Assembly (NCBI GenBank): GCA_030591125.1
Contig: JAUVBP010000083.1
Location: forward strand, 1-5,667
Direction of reading: 5' to 3'
DNA length: 5,667 nucleotides
Source: Candidatus Woesearchaeota archaeon
GTDB lineage: Archaea; Nanobdellota; Nanobdellia; Woesearchaeales; UBA11576
In this document: one piece after another, positions 1 through 4,882 of the stretch
Position numbering within the stretch: the stretch's first letter is position 1
How the letters are laid out: each line of letters starts with the position of its first letter
Translations under genes and position numbers: made by a program
The notes under the pieces: generated by a model
The model's input: the letters and a program-made list of their open reading frames with translations, nothing else
Told to the model about the DNA's origin: nothing
Database searches by the model: none

Positions 1-1
1 G

Positions 2-118
2 ATGAAAAAAGAAGATCCTTTGGGTTTAAGAAAAATAAAAAATCCTGCTGAAAGGGCAAAAAAGATTGCTGGTGAACAAATAAGACAACTTTCTGAGTCT
101 TATAGAACAAAAGATTGA
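2..118 (+). CDS. AT-rich reading frame end or 38-residue small protein, unrecognised
   Basis: An open frame begins with ATG at the second base and ends with TGA, giving 38 residues that start MKKEDPLGLRKIKNPAERA and end in SYRTKD. The product is basic and hydrophilic, probably helical, with no membrane segment. Because the window starts one base before the ATG, I cannot tell whether this is a complete small protein or the C-terminal end of a longer one; no upstream ribosome binding site or promoter can be seen. Codon use is strongly AT-rich (AAA, GAA, ATA, AGA, TCT), unlike the GC-richer codons of the other genes here, which suggests a different origin or a fast-evolving gene. It converges with the minus-strand gene ending at 220. 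No family was recognised and no function is proposed. Confidence 0.45.
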   Translation: MKKEDPLGLRKIKNPAERAKKIAGEQIRQLSESYRTKD

Positions 119-125
119 ATCGTCC

Positions 126-194
126 TTAACTTCTCTTCCTCATAATCACTCTATACATATCAGTAAACTGCCTCTCAAACATCATATTTATCAT
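126..194 (-). CDS. doubtful 22-residue reading frame downstream of the 182-residue gene
   Basis: On the minus strand, 25 bases after the stop of the 182-residue gene, an ATG at 194 opens 22 codons ending in TAA at 126. The peptide begins MINMMFERQF and ends in VIMRKRS. The frame is open further back, to a TAG at 213-215, so 28 sense codons in a row read like protein, mixing aromatic residues with a basic tail. There is no ribosome binding site. It could be a small protein, the remnant of a longer gene, or chance. It is in a different frame from the gene before it, so it is not a simple readthrough extension. Confidence 0.2.
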   Translation of the reverse strand: MINMMFERQFTDMYRVIMRKRS

Positions 195-219
195 ATTTCT
201 AGAATCAGTGCACTACATC

Positions 220-768
220 TCAGTCAATTATCCCTATTGCTTTCAGGTATTTCTCCTTCTCTTCTTTCCGCTCTGGGGTCATCTCGAACTCTTCTGAATC
301 ACAGCCGTTAAGTACGTAACAGATTGCGTCCTTCAACTCCCAAGGGTCTTCCGCACCATGCCTCACGACATCTGATGCCCTGGCCTTCATGAATGGGCAG
401 AATATGAAATCAAGGCCTATGCGAGAAGAGACCTCTGACATCAGGGTTTTCACCAGGTCCTTGTGCTCAGAAGGATCAGCATCCTGAGGAAGATATCCTT
501 TCTGTTTCCTGTACTCAAACTGCCTCTGATACCCTTCCATGAACTCATCAAGATCCCTTGCACCACCCTGAAATACGTACTGCACCATCAGGCTGATGCC
601 TGGAGAATAATCCTGATAGACCTGTTCAGCCCTCTCCCTGTACTCATCCTTCCAGAAGAAACTGGTCGGAGAGAAGCCGAGCTCATCAAGCATCTGCTCA
701 AGATTGATATCTGTATCCAGCACGATAAAACCAGGACCTTCATATTTTATCTTGGGATCATTCTTCAT
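220..768 (-). CDS. hypothetical 182-residue soluble acidic protein
   Basis: A complete frame runs from ATG at 768 to TGA at 220. I do not recognise the family. There is no signal peptide or membrane segment; the protein is rich in Glu, Asp, Lys, Tyr and Phe, as in a compact cytoplasmic alpha/beta or helical protein. Visible landmarks are a hydrophobic strand (GFIVLDTD) near residues 13-20, a Tyr/Phe-rich middle with FFWKDEYRERAEQVYQDY at about 37-54 and FEYRKQKGYLP at about 84-94, a hydrophobic stretch DFIFCPFMKA near 120-129, and a charged helical C-terminus (ERKEEKEKYLKAIGIID). There are two Cys (in FIFCPF and LNGCDS), not in a metal-binding spacing. The start is supported by a TATA-like box centred 27-28 nt upstream with no Shine-Dalgarno, as expected for a leaderless mRNA. 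It lies downstream of rad50 on the same strand, 175 bp away; any link with rad50 is guesswork. Confidence 0.75.
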   Translation of the reverse strand: MKNDPKIKYEGPGFIVLDTDINLEQMLDELGFSPTSFFWKDEYRERAEQVYQDYSPGISLMVQYVFQGGARDLDEFMEGYQRQFEYRKQKGYLPQDADPSEHKDLVKTLMSEVSSRIGLDFIFCPFMKARASDVVRHGAEDPWELKDAICYVLNGCDSEEFEMTPERKEEKEKYLKAIGIID

Positions 769-782
769 ATATCTGTCAAATC

Positions 783-812
783 ATCAGGCATTATTAAAAC
801 TAATTACCTGAT
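783..812. promoter_or_regulatory. inverted repeat flanking the TATA box of the 182-residue gene
   Basis: ATCAGG at 783-788 and CCTGAT at 807-812 are exact inverted copies separated by 18 bases, and the putative TATA box lies between them. A pair of half-sites about 24 bp apart around a TATA box is a plausible place for a dimeric repressor to block TBP. Six-base arms are short, so chance is possible. Confidence 0.3.
792..799 (-). promoter_or_regulatory. TATA-like box for the 182-residue gene
   Basis: Read on the minus strand the box is TTTTAATA. Its centre is 27-28 nt upstream of the ATG at 768, the usual distance from an archaeal TATA box to the transcription start. Transcription should therefore begin at or next to the start codon (leaderless). 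The rad50 promoter shows the same spacing. Confidence 0.5.
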
Positions 813-824
813 TATTTTAGTTTA

Positions 825-839
825 ATGCAAATATTGCAT
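825..839. repeat. short dyad ATGCAA-ATA-TTGCAT
   Basis: Two perfect 6-base inverted arms surround a 3-base centre. The site lies about 60 bp upstream of the 182-residue gene, behind its TATA box. It is a possible regulator site, or simply an AT-rich palindrome. Confidence 0.3.
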
Positions 840-850
840 GTCCTTTTACT

Positions 851-968
851 CAAGAAACAACCCTGCTCGCATGCAACTGGTCTTGCTCGGTTGGCACGCG
901 CAACCTAGTCCCACGCTCGCTCTGCTCGGTGGGACGCTGTACTTCAAGAAACAACCTTACTCACATGC
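851..968. repeat. imperfect 24-bp direct repeat duplicating the rad50 3' end
   Basis: Bases 945-968, the last codons of rad50 including part of its stop, recur at 851-874, 94 bp downstream in the direction of the gene. The first 12 bases are identical (CAAGAAACAACC on the plus strand), and the next 12 differ only by three transitions. On the minus strand the second copy still reads as codons for HASRVVS followed by TGA, against HVSKVVS and TGA in the gene. The two copies bracket a GC-rich segment of about 70 bp. This looks like a segmental duplication, or an insertion flanked by a duplicated target. Confidence 0.7.
889..935. repeat. GC-rich hairpin island after rad50
   Basis: Two small inverted repeats lie side by side: GGTTG at 889-893 with CAACC at 901-905, and GTCCCAC at 908-914 with GTGGGAC at 929-935 around a 14-base loop. 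TGCTCGG occurs at 884 and 923, and TGCTCG also at 864. The segment is much richer in GC than the AT-rich spacer beside it. It could act as a 3'-end hairpin for the rad50 mRNA, but no T run follows on the minus strand, so a conventional terminator is not supported. It resembles dispersed palindromic intergenic repeats, which cannot be confirmed from one copy. Confidence 0.5.
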
Positions 969-3421
969 TCTTCTTTATTTACCCTGATCACAGTATCTAC
1001 AAATGATTCTATCTTGGACTCGTGAGACACTATTATGGTCTGTTTTACATCCAGTTGTTCAAGAACGTCACGTACGCGGTCAAGCTGTTCAGAAGAGAAA
1101 CCATCAGTCGGTTCATCGAGCATTATTATATCCCTGGTCTTGATGTCTGTTATCAGGTTATTGATCACCTTGTTGAGCGCCAGCCTATAAGCAAGCGCGA
1201 CCGATGTCTTCTCCCCGCCGCTCAAGTGAGAGATGTCAGTCTCGTAACCGTTCTGCGTGATTATCGGTGAGAAAGTATCATCTATCCGTACAGATATATT
1301 CTCGTCTTCTATCAATAGGTTGAACCATGATGAGAAAAGTTCGCTGAACTGGATGTGCACGCGGGCCATCATCTGTTTCTCCATCGTGGTCATCATGTTG
1401 ATGAACAGTTTCTCAAGCCACTCCTGCACAGAGCCGAGCTTCTCGTATCTTCTCTTTGCCGACCCCTTGGCTTCAATGTCTTTCTTGAGGAGGAGTGCAT
1501 GCTTCTCAAGACCTTCAATAACCTTGTTGAACTCACTTATACGTATCTCGACCTTCTTCTCATCATCAGCTATCCTGTCAAGCTCTTCCCTCTTCTTCAT
1601 GTAGATCTCTTCTGAAGCAGAGATCCCTGATATCTCATCGTTGAAGGACATCTTCTCTGTATTGATGCGCTTGACCTCTTCTTTGAGCAGTGACTGGTCT
1701 GCCTGGAGATCCTCTTTTCTCTTGTCCTTCTCTGACAGGAGAGAAAGATTGTGCTGTTTCTCTTTGAGCGCGAGATTATGGCAGTTCACCTCTTTGAGCA
1801 GCGCTTTATTCTGCTCAATCTCTGTGCGCAGCTTCTCGATGATCCTGTCATCAAGCTTCTCAAGCGCAGTGATCAGTCCTTCTCTTTCACCATCAAGCTG
1901 GATGCGGAGCTTTTTCAGCCTATCGACATATTCTTTCACAGAGTCAAGACCTACCAGCTCTGCTTTCAGTGTCGCAAGCTTCCGCTCTTTCTCCTGCATA
2001 AGTCCCAGGTTCTTATTATGCTCTGCAAGCATGCTGTCAAGATCTTCCTTCTGCTTGAGCAGTTTTCCATGCTCCTCAGCTATCTTTGTCATCTTCATAT
2101 CTGCTTGAGTGATTATGCTCTGCTTGTGCTGATCCGTGACATCCTGCATACAGGTGGGGCAGGTCTGTAAAGATGTGACTTTCTGCTTGAGTTCATCTGA
2201 GCTTTTCCTGCTCGCCTCAAGATGTGCGACGCCGCGTTCAGTCCCTTTGAGCTGCATGTTCAGCTCATTAAGATTCCCTTCAATGGCTCGCTTATCTTTC
2301 AGGTCCTCAAGGAGCGCTTGGTATAGCTTCTCTTTCTCTGTTATGAGTGATGTCTTCCCTGTTGCTGATCCCAAGTCCTGCTGGATCGCATCTGCCCTCT
2401 TCTGTAGCTGGTTCTTGCGCTCTGTAAGCTCGGTCTTCCTGGATGACAGCTGTAGCAGCTCTTTCTCTTTTACAGAGATCCCCTTCTCTATGATATCAAT
2501 AGGAGGGTATACCTTGTCTTCTACTGCTTTACTGGCCAGCTTCTCCTGGAGCTGGACGACCTGCTCCGATACAAGTTCGATCTCTGAGCTGTTCCTGCTC
2601 CTGTTCTTGATTATCTCACCTAATCTTGCATCACGTACATCAAGCCATCCTTTCAGCTCGTTGAGCCTTTTCACCTTGCTCTCTTCTGATATGAGCTCCT
2701 GCCTGCCGATCCTTCTCTTTGCCTGGATATCTTCCAGTATCGGAAAAAGACCTGACCGGGAAGCCTTTGAACCGGTCACTTCATCCTCTTTCTTCACAAG
2801 CTCGGACCTCTTGTCATCTATCCCCTGCATCATGCCTGACAGTTCACGCCTCTTCTCTTTCAGGTCTCTCACGTAAAGCGTAGCGTTCTCTGCGATGCGT
2901 TTGTAACGCTCTATGCCGAAGACCTTCCTCAATGTATCCACGCGATGCTCATCATCCTCAGATATTATATTCTTCATCTGTTCCTGTGGGGTGTAGACTG
3001 TGTATCTATATACAAGCGACTTGGATTTTGTGAGAAGCCCTTTAGGATATCCGAGCAGATCAAGCACTCTTGCCTTCAATTCTGTGGCAGTCCCTTCGAT
3101 CCTTGCCCCATTGACAGATACAAATCCTGCATCCTGTGCCACGGATCCCCGTTGGCGCTTGAGATTCCTCTTTATCTTCACGTCTTTTCCATCAAGCCTG
3201 AAAGCGAGCTCAACACTCCCTTCCTGCTCCCCTTTCCTCAAGAGCGCATCACCTGTGATGGAATCCCTCCTGGCACCGAACAGGGCGAACTCAACTGCCT
3301 GTAATATCGAGGACTTGCCACTACCTATGTCCCCTGCAAGAAGTATGGACCCTTTAGGGAACTCTATGTGCTGGTCACGGTAACTTCTTATATTTTTCAG
3401 GGCTATTGAATCAAGAATCAT
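944..3421 (-). CDS. rad50: Rad50/SbcC-type zinc-hook DNA repair ATPase
   Basis: This is a complete 825-residue ABC-type SMC-like ATPase. In the known family Rad50 partners the Mre11 nuclease to tether and process DNA double-strand breaks in the cytoplasm. Visible motifs in order: an N-terminal strand with NIRSY, Walker A GDIGSGKS at residues 30-37, a probable Q-loop at Gln146 (YTPQEQM), a first coiled coil of about 200 to 400, the zinc hook CPTC with Cys421 and Cys424 close to the midpoint, a returning coiled coil to about 680, the signature LSGGEK at 733-738, Walker B ending in Asp769-Glu770, a D-loop after it, and the H-loop His800 in IIVSHESK. Length is near that of archaeal Rad50 (about 880). 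I chose ATG 3421 over ATG 3460 because it begins right at the conserved beta strand, and because the TATA box lies between the two, 27-28 nt before 3421. The mre11, herA and nurA genes often found beside archaeal rad50 are not visible. All catalytic motifs are intact. A less specific SbcC-like role is the main alternative. Confidence 0.93.
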   Translation of the reverse strand: MILDSIALKNIRSYRDQHIEFPKGSILLAGDIGSGKSSILQAVEFALFGARRDSITGDALLRKGEQEGSVELAFRLDGKDVKIKRNLKRQRGSVAQDAGFVSVNGARIEGTATELKARVLDLLGYPKGLLTKSKSLVYRYTVYTPQEQMKNIISEDDEHRVDTLRKVFGIERYKRIAENATLYVRDLKEKRRELSGMMQGIDDKRSELVKKEDEVTGSKASRSGLFPILEDIQAKRRIGRQELISEESKVKRLNELKGWLDVRDARLGEIIKNRSRNSSEIELVSEQVVQLQEKLASKAVEDKVYPPIDIIEKGISVKEKELLQLSSRKTELTERKNQLQKRADAIQQDLGSATGKTSLITEKEKLYQALLEDLKDKRAIEGNLNELNMQLKGTERGVAHLEASRKSSDELKQKVTSLQTCPTCMQDVTDQHKQSIITQADMKMTKIAEEHGKLLKQKEDLDSMLAEHNKNLGLMQEKERKLATLKAELVGLDSVKEYVDRLKKLRIQLDGEREGLITALEKLDDRIIEKLRTEIEQNKALLKEVNCHNLALKEKQHNLSLLSEKDKRKEDLQADQSLLKEEVKRINTEKMSFNDEISGISASEEIYMKKREELDRIADDEKKVEIRISEFNKVIEGLEKHALLLKKDIEAKGSAKRRYEKLGSVQEWLEKLFINMMTTMEKQMMARVHIQFSELFSSWFNLLIEDENISVRIDDTFSPIITQNGYETDISHLSGGEKTSVALAYRLALNKVINNLITDIKTRDIIMLDEPTDGFSSEQLDRVRDVLEQLDVKQTIIVSHESKIESFVDTVIRVNKEEHVSKVVS

Positions 3422-3443
3422 GAGTGTAAAAAAGTAAGCCGTG

Positions 3444-3453
3444 TATAAATAAA
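3444..3453 (-). promoter_or_regulatory. TATA box of rad50
   Basis: Read on the minus strand the box is TTTATTTATA, centred 27-28 nt upstream of the ATG at 3421. Transcription should begin at or next to that ATG, giving a leaderless mRNA; no Shine-Dalgarno sequence precedes the ATG. The box lies inside the would-be coding part of the longer reading frame starting at 3460, which argues against that start. Confidence 0.65.
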
Positions 3454-3509
3454 TTGTCAATCTAAATATTGTTTGTGCGGCCTGAGGAACTCTTTACTAT
3501 ACGCTTGAG

Positions 3510-3561
3510 ACGAAATCATCCGTTTTGGCATAGTCTCCAAAAAGTGACGATGATTTTACGT
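3510..3561. repeat. long imperfect hairpin followed by six T
   Basis: AAATCATC at 3513-3520 pairs exactly with GATGATTT at 3549-3556. ACG at 3510-3512 can continue the stem with CGT at 3559-3561 across a 2-base bulge. Inside, TTTTGG at 3523-3528 pairs with CCAAAA at 3537-3542 around an 8-base loop. TTTTTT runs from 3561 to 3566, so on the plus strand this has the look of a hairpin-plus-T terminator, although no plus-strand gene ends before it. It may instead be an operator or act on the other strand. Confidence 0.5.
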
Positions 3562-3570
3562 TTTTTACTA

Positions 3571-3586
3571 CCACAAAATTTATATA
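3571..3586 (+). promoter_or_regulatory. strong archaeal promoter (BRE plus TATA) for the leader and lipoprotein
   Basis: CCACAAAA at 3571-3578 is a good A-rich BRE and is followed directly by TTTATATA at 3579-3586. The expected transcription start is about 3605-3611, just before the first leader hairpin at 3617. This is the best-matched archaeal promoter in the window. It would give the lipoprotein gene an untranslated leader of about 190 nt. The TATA core also reads as TATATAAA on the minus strand, but the BRE fits the plus direction. Confidence 0.65.
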
Positions 3587-3616
3587 CGAACTACCTATTC
3601 GTCAATGATAAAAATG

Positions 3617-3768
3617 TCGGACTTTTCCATCTTGCCAATGATTGAGGTCAAGCTTGCTTGTTTTCGTCTTTGTATTGCTGGAAAAGTCTGAGCATGCTCA
3701 AGAATCGCGCGATGTTCGATGGGGGTTGTGTTATAATATGTATCCCGTCGGTGATGAGCGATTCTTGA
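3617..3768 (+). ncRNA. candidate structured 5' leader or non-coding RNA with two long stems
   Basis: Two hairpins stand one after the other. Stem 1 pairs 3617-3629 with 3679-3691: 13 base pairs with a single G-U. Within it, 3644-3652 can pair with 3657-3665 around CTTG, with a U-U mismatch and two G-U pairs. Stem 2 pairs 3698-3708 (TCAAGAATCGC) with 3758-3768 (GCGATTCTTGA), 11 perfect base pairs, and an inner stem pairs 3717-3724 with 3743-3750, 8 base pairs with two G-U. Both stems surround internal loops, as in a folded RNA rather than a simple terminator. A strong promoter lies just upstream. No T run follows before the ribosome binding site at 3791, so the RNA probably continues into the lipoprotein gene as a leader. 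It matches no RNA family I can name. Riboswitch-like control, a guide RNA, or a stability element are all possible. Confidence 0.5.
3689..3700. repeat. perfect 12-bp palindrome between the two leader stems
   Basis: TGAGCATGCTCA is its own reverse complement. Its left three bases close stem 1 and its right three bases open stem 2. It could be a protein-binding site in DNA, or allow an alternative fold or dimer contact in RNA. Confidence 0.45.
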
Positions 3769-3790
3769 CAAATCATGATAGACTAATACT

Positions 3791-3797
3791 GAGGTGG
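3791..3797 (+). promoter_or_regulatory. ribosome binding site deciding the lipoprotein start
   Basis: GAGGTGG precedes two adjacent ATG codons at 3799 and 3802. Counting from GAGGTG, the spacing is 2 nt to the first and 5 nt to the second, so the second ATG is the better start. The presence of a site here contrasts with the leaderless genes on the other strand. Confidence 0.6.
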
Positions 3798-3801
3798 TAT
3801 G

Positions 3802-4692
3802 ATGAGTAGGAAGTATATATCTTTATTTGCAGTTCTTGGAATCATGGTGATGCTGCTATCAATTCTTGGGTGCCAGGGATACCAAGCGCCAGAATACAAG
3901 TCACCAGCAGACGACGAAGGACTTGAAGAGGTCGAGATCGATGTAAGTGATCTTGATGAGGACGACTTCTGGGAAGAAGATGAAGTGGCAGAAGATGACT
4001 TCTGGGCAGATGAGGAGGATGATTTCCTTGTCAAAGAGGTCGCTGAAGATGACGGAAAGGAATCTCTTGAAGGCGTAACAGGTAATGTTGTCGCAGTCGA
4101 AAAGTACAAGCCGATAGCGGTGGAAGAGACTGAAGCTGAAGAGTCTGATGACACGTTCAAGAAGTCACCATACAGGTCAATCGTCACAGAGGATCTCCCT
4201 ACACTGACAGTGACAGAGGGTGAGCTGGTCAAGCTGACAGTCAAGGCAACTGATGCCGATGGCGACAAGCTGGATTACAAGTTCACAGACCCTCTTGATA
4301 ATGATGGTGAGTGGCAGACAAGGACCGGTGACGCAGGAGTATATTATCCTGAGATAACAGTCTCAGACGGAAAAGAGACTGTGGTCAAGAGGATCAAGAT
4401 TGTCGTCGAGCCAAAGAACAACCAGCCAGTGCTTGAGTTCATACCTAATGTTGAGGTAGATGAAGGCGATACAGTGACTATCGTTCCACGTGCCACAGAT
4501 GCTGACCGCGACAAGCTGTCTTATTCATTCTCAGGATGGATGTCCAGCGGCGAAAAGACTGCGAGATACACTGATTCAGGTGTGCACAAGGTCGTGGTGT
4601 CAGTCACAGACGGTATCTCAACAGTCTCACAGGAAGTGACTGTCAAGGTCAACGATGTGAACAGGGCTCCTGAAGTCGAGATTGAGTTCTAA
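3802..4692 (+). CDS. secreted lipoprotein with acidic stalk and two cadherin/PKD-like domains
   Basis: The 296-residue product begins with a lipoprotein signal peptide: SRK, a hydrophobic core at about 5-22 and a lipobox ILGC with Cys24, so it should be lipid-anchored on the outer face of the membrane. Residues 37-84 form a very acidic segment with short repeats (DDFW at 54-57 and 65-68, DDFL at 73-76, VAEDD at 62-66 and 80-84). A less ordered linker leads to two tandem Ig-fold domains of about 75 residues, at about 132-203 and 211-286. Each carries a DADxDKL calcium-site-like motif (D151-L157, D233-L239) followed by a strand with YxF, and a VSDGK or VTDGI turn near its end. Such domains typically mediate adhesion or cell-surface assembly; the partner is unknown. 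The chain ends at NRAPEVEIEF, as if a third repeat had been cut short. The ATG at 3802 is chosen for its spacing from the ribosome binding site. The gene follows a structured leader and is closed by a 10-T run. Confidence 0.88.
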   Translation: MSRKYISLFAVLGIMVMLLSILGCQGYQAPEYKSPADDEGLEEVEIDVSDLDEDDFWEEDEVAEDDFWADEEDDFLVKEVAEDDGKESLEGVTGNVVAVEKYKPIAVEETEAEESDDTFKKSPYRSIVTEDLPTLTVTEGELVKLTVKATDADGDKLDYKFTDPLDNDGEWQTRTGDAGVYYPEITVSDGKETVVKRIKIVVEPKNNQPVLEFIPNVEVDEGDTVTIVPRATDADRDKLSYSFSGWMSSGEKTARYTDSGVHKVVVSVTDGISTVSQEVTVKVNDVNRAPEVEIEF

Positions 4693-4702
4693 ATCTTTTA
4701 CC

Positions 4703-4712
4703 TTTTTTTTTT
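4703..4712 (+). terminator. poly-T terminator after the lipoprotein gene
   Basis: Ten T in a row begin 11 bases after the stop codon, with more T-rich sequence after them and no strong hairpin before them. This is the usual form of archaeal termination. It separates the lipoprotein from the next gene. Confidence 0.7.
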
Positions 4713-4812
4713 ATTTCTTGATCATTATCAATATCATCCCGAGGATGTTCTTTCCTTATCAGACCTGTCCTGCTTATAAATGCGGGTTTAAGTGTATAAA
4801 AACGAAGAGATA

Positions 4813-4820
4813 TTTTTATA
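4813..4820 (+). promoter_or_regulatory. TATA box of the 29-residue-repeat gene
   Basis: TTTTTATA is centred about 66 nt before the ATG at 4883. It predicts transcription starting near 4843 and a leader of about 40 nt carrying the ribosome binding site. Two other AT-rich boxes (TTATAAA near 4774-4780 and TATAAAAA near 4795-4802) lie upstream and could be alternatives. Confidence 0.5.
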
Positions 4821-4821
4821 A

Positions 4822-4847
4822 ACACCAAACGCACTTAGGATTGGTGT
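4822..4847. promoter_or_regulatory. inverted repeat ACACCAA/TTGGTGT at the predicted start site
   Basis: ACACCAA at 4822-4828 and TTGGTGT at 4841-4847 are perfect 7-base inverted arms 12 bases apart. The left arm starts one base after the TATA box and the right arm covers the predicted transcription start, so the left arm is probably not in the mRNA. That favours a DNA operator for a dimeric repressor over an RNA hairpin. Confidence 0.45.
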
Positions 4848-4870
4848 AGGAAACCCATATACTGGATAGA

Positions 4871-4875
4871 GAGGT
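4871..4875 (+). promoter_or_regulatory. ribosome binding site of the 29-residue-repeat gene
   Basis: GAGGT lies 7 nt before the ATG at 4883, a good spacing, and fixes that start. Confidence 0.65.
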
Positions 4876-4882
4876 AGGCAAA

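Larger units (their letters stand above)
3422..3801. other. 380-bp divergent intergenic region, structured and non-coding
   Basis: No convincing protein gene lies between the divergent rad50 and lipoprotein starts. Going right, the region holds the rad50 TATA box, a long hairpin ending in six T, a strong plus-strand promoter, two long-stem hairpins joined by a palindrome, and a ribosome binding site. Each is listed separately. A 28-codon plus-strand frame at 3605-3691 is not supported as a gene. Confidence 0.7.

Noticed and set aside
2136..2876. 246-residue Ser/Phe/Leu-rich plus-strand frame, and similar long frames opposite rad50
   Set aside because: They are antisense shadows of the coiled-coil codons of rad50, with no promoter or ribosome binding site and low-complexity Ser-rich translations.
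3422..3460. Thirteen extra N-terminal residues for Rad50 from the ATG at 3460
   Set aside because: The TATA box lies within this stretch, and the conserved first beta strand begins at the ATG at 3421.
3605..3691. 28-residue plus-strand reading frame starting MIKMSDFS
   Set aside because: It has no ribosome binding site, its extent coincides with the stem 1 hairpin, and its composition is unremarkable. A leaderless small peptide cannot be fully excluded.
3679..3695. Likeness of TGGAAAAGTCTGAGC to the conserved GGAAAGTCC segment of RNase P RNA
   Set aside because: The segment is fully paired in stem 1 and none of the other conserved RNase P RNA regions is present nearby.
3698..3770. Possible H/ACA guide RNA: hairpin with an internal loop followed by ACA at 3768-3770
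   Set aside because: The distance from the upper stem to ACA is about 17 nt rather than 14-16, ACA begins inside the stem, the first hairpin has no matching box, and the kink-turn is imperfect. Kept only as an open possibility for the leader.
3751..3792. Possible C/D box guide RNA: GTGATGA at 3751, TTGA at 3765, ATGATAG at 3775 and CTGA at 3789
   Set aside because: The gaps between boxes are only about 7 nt, too short for the usual 10-12 nt guides, and the boxes overlap the perfect stem at 3758-3768 and the ribosome binding site.
3783..4268. 161-residue Ser-rich minus-strand frame opposite the lipoprotein gene
   Set aside because: It is the antisense of Asp/Glu-rich codons and has no independent support.
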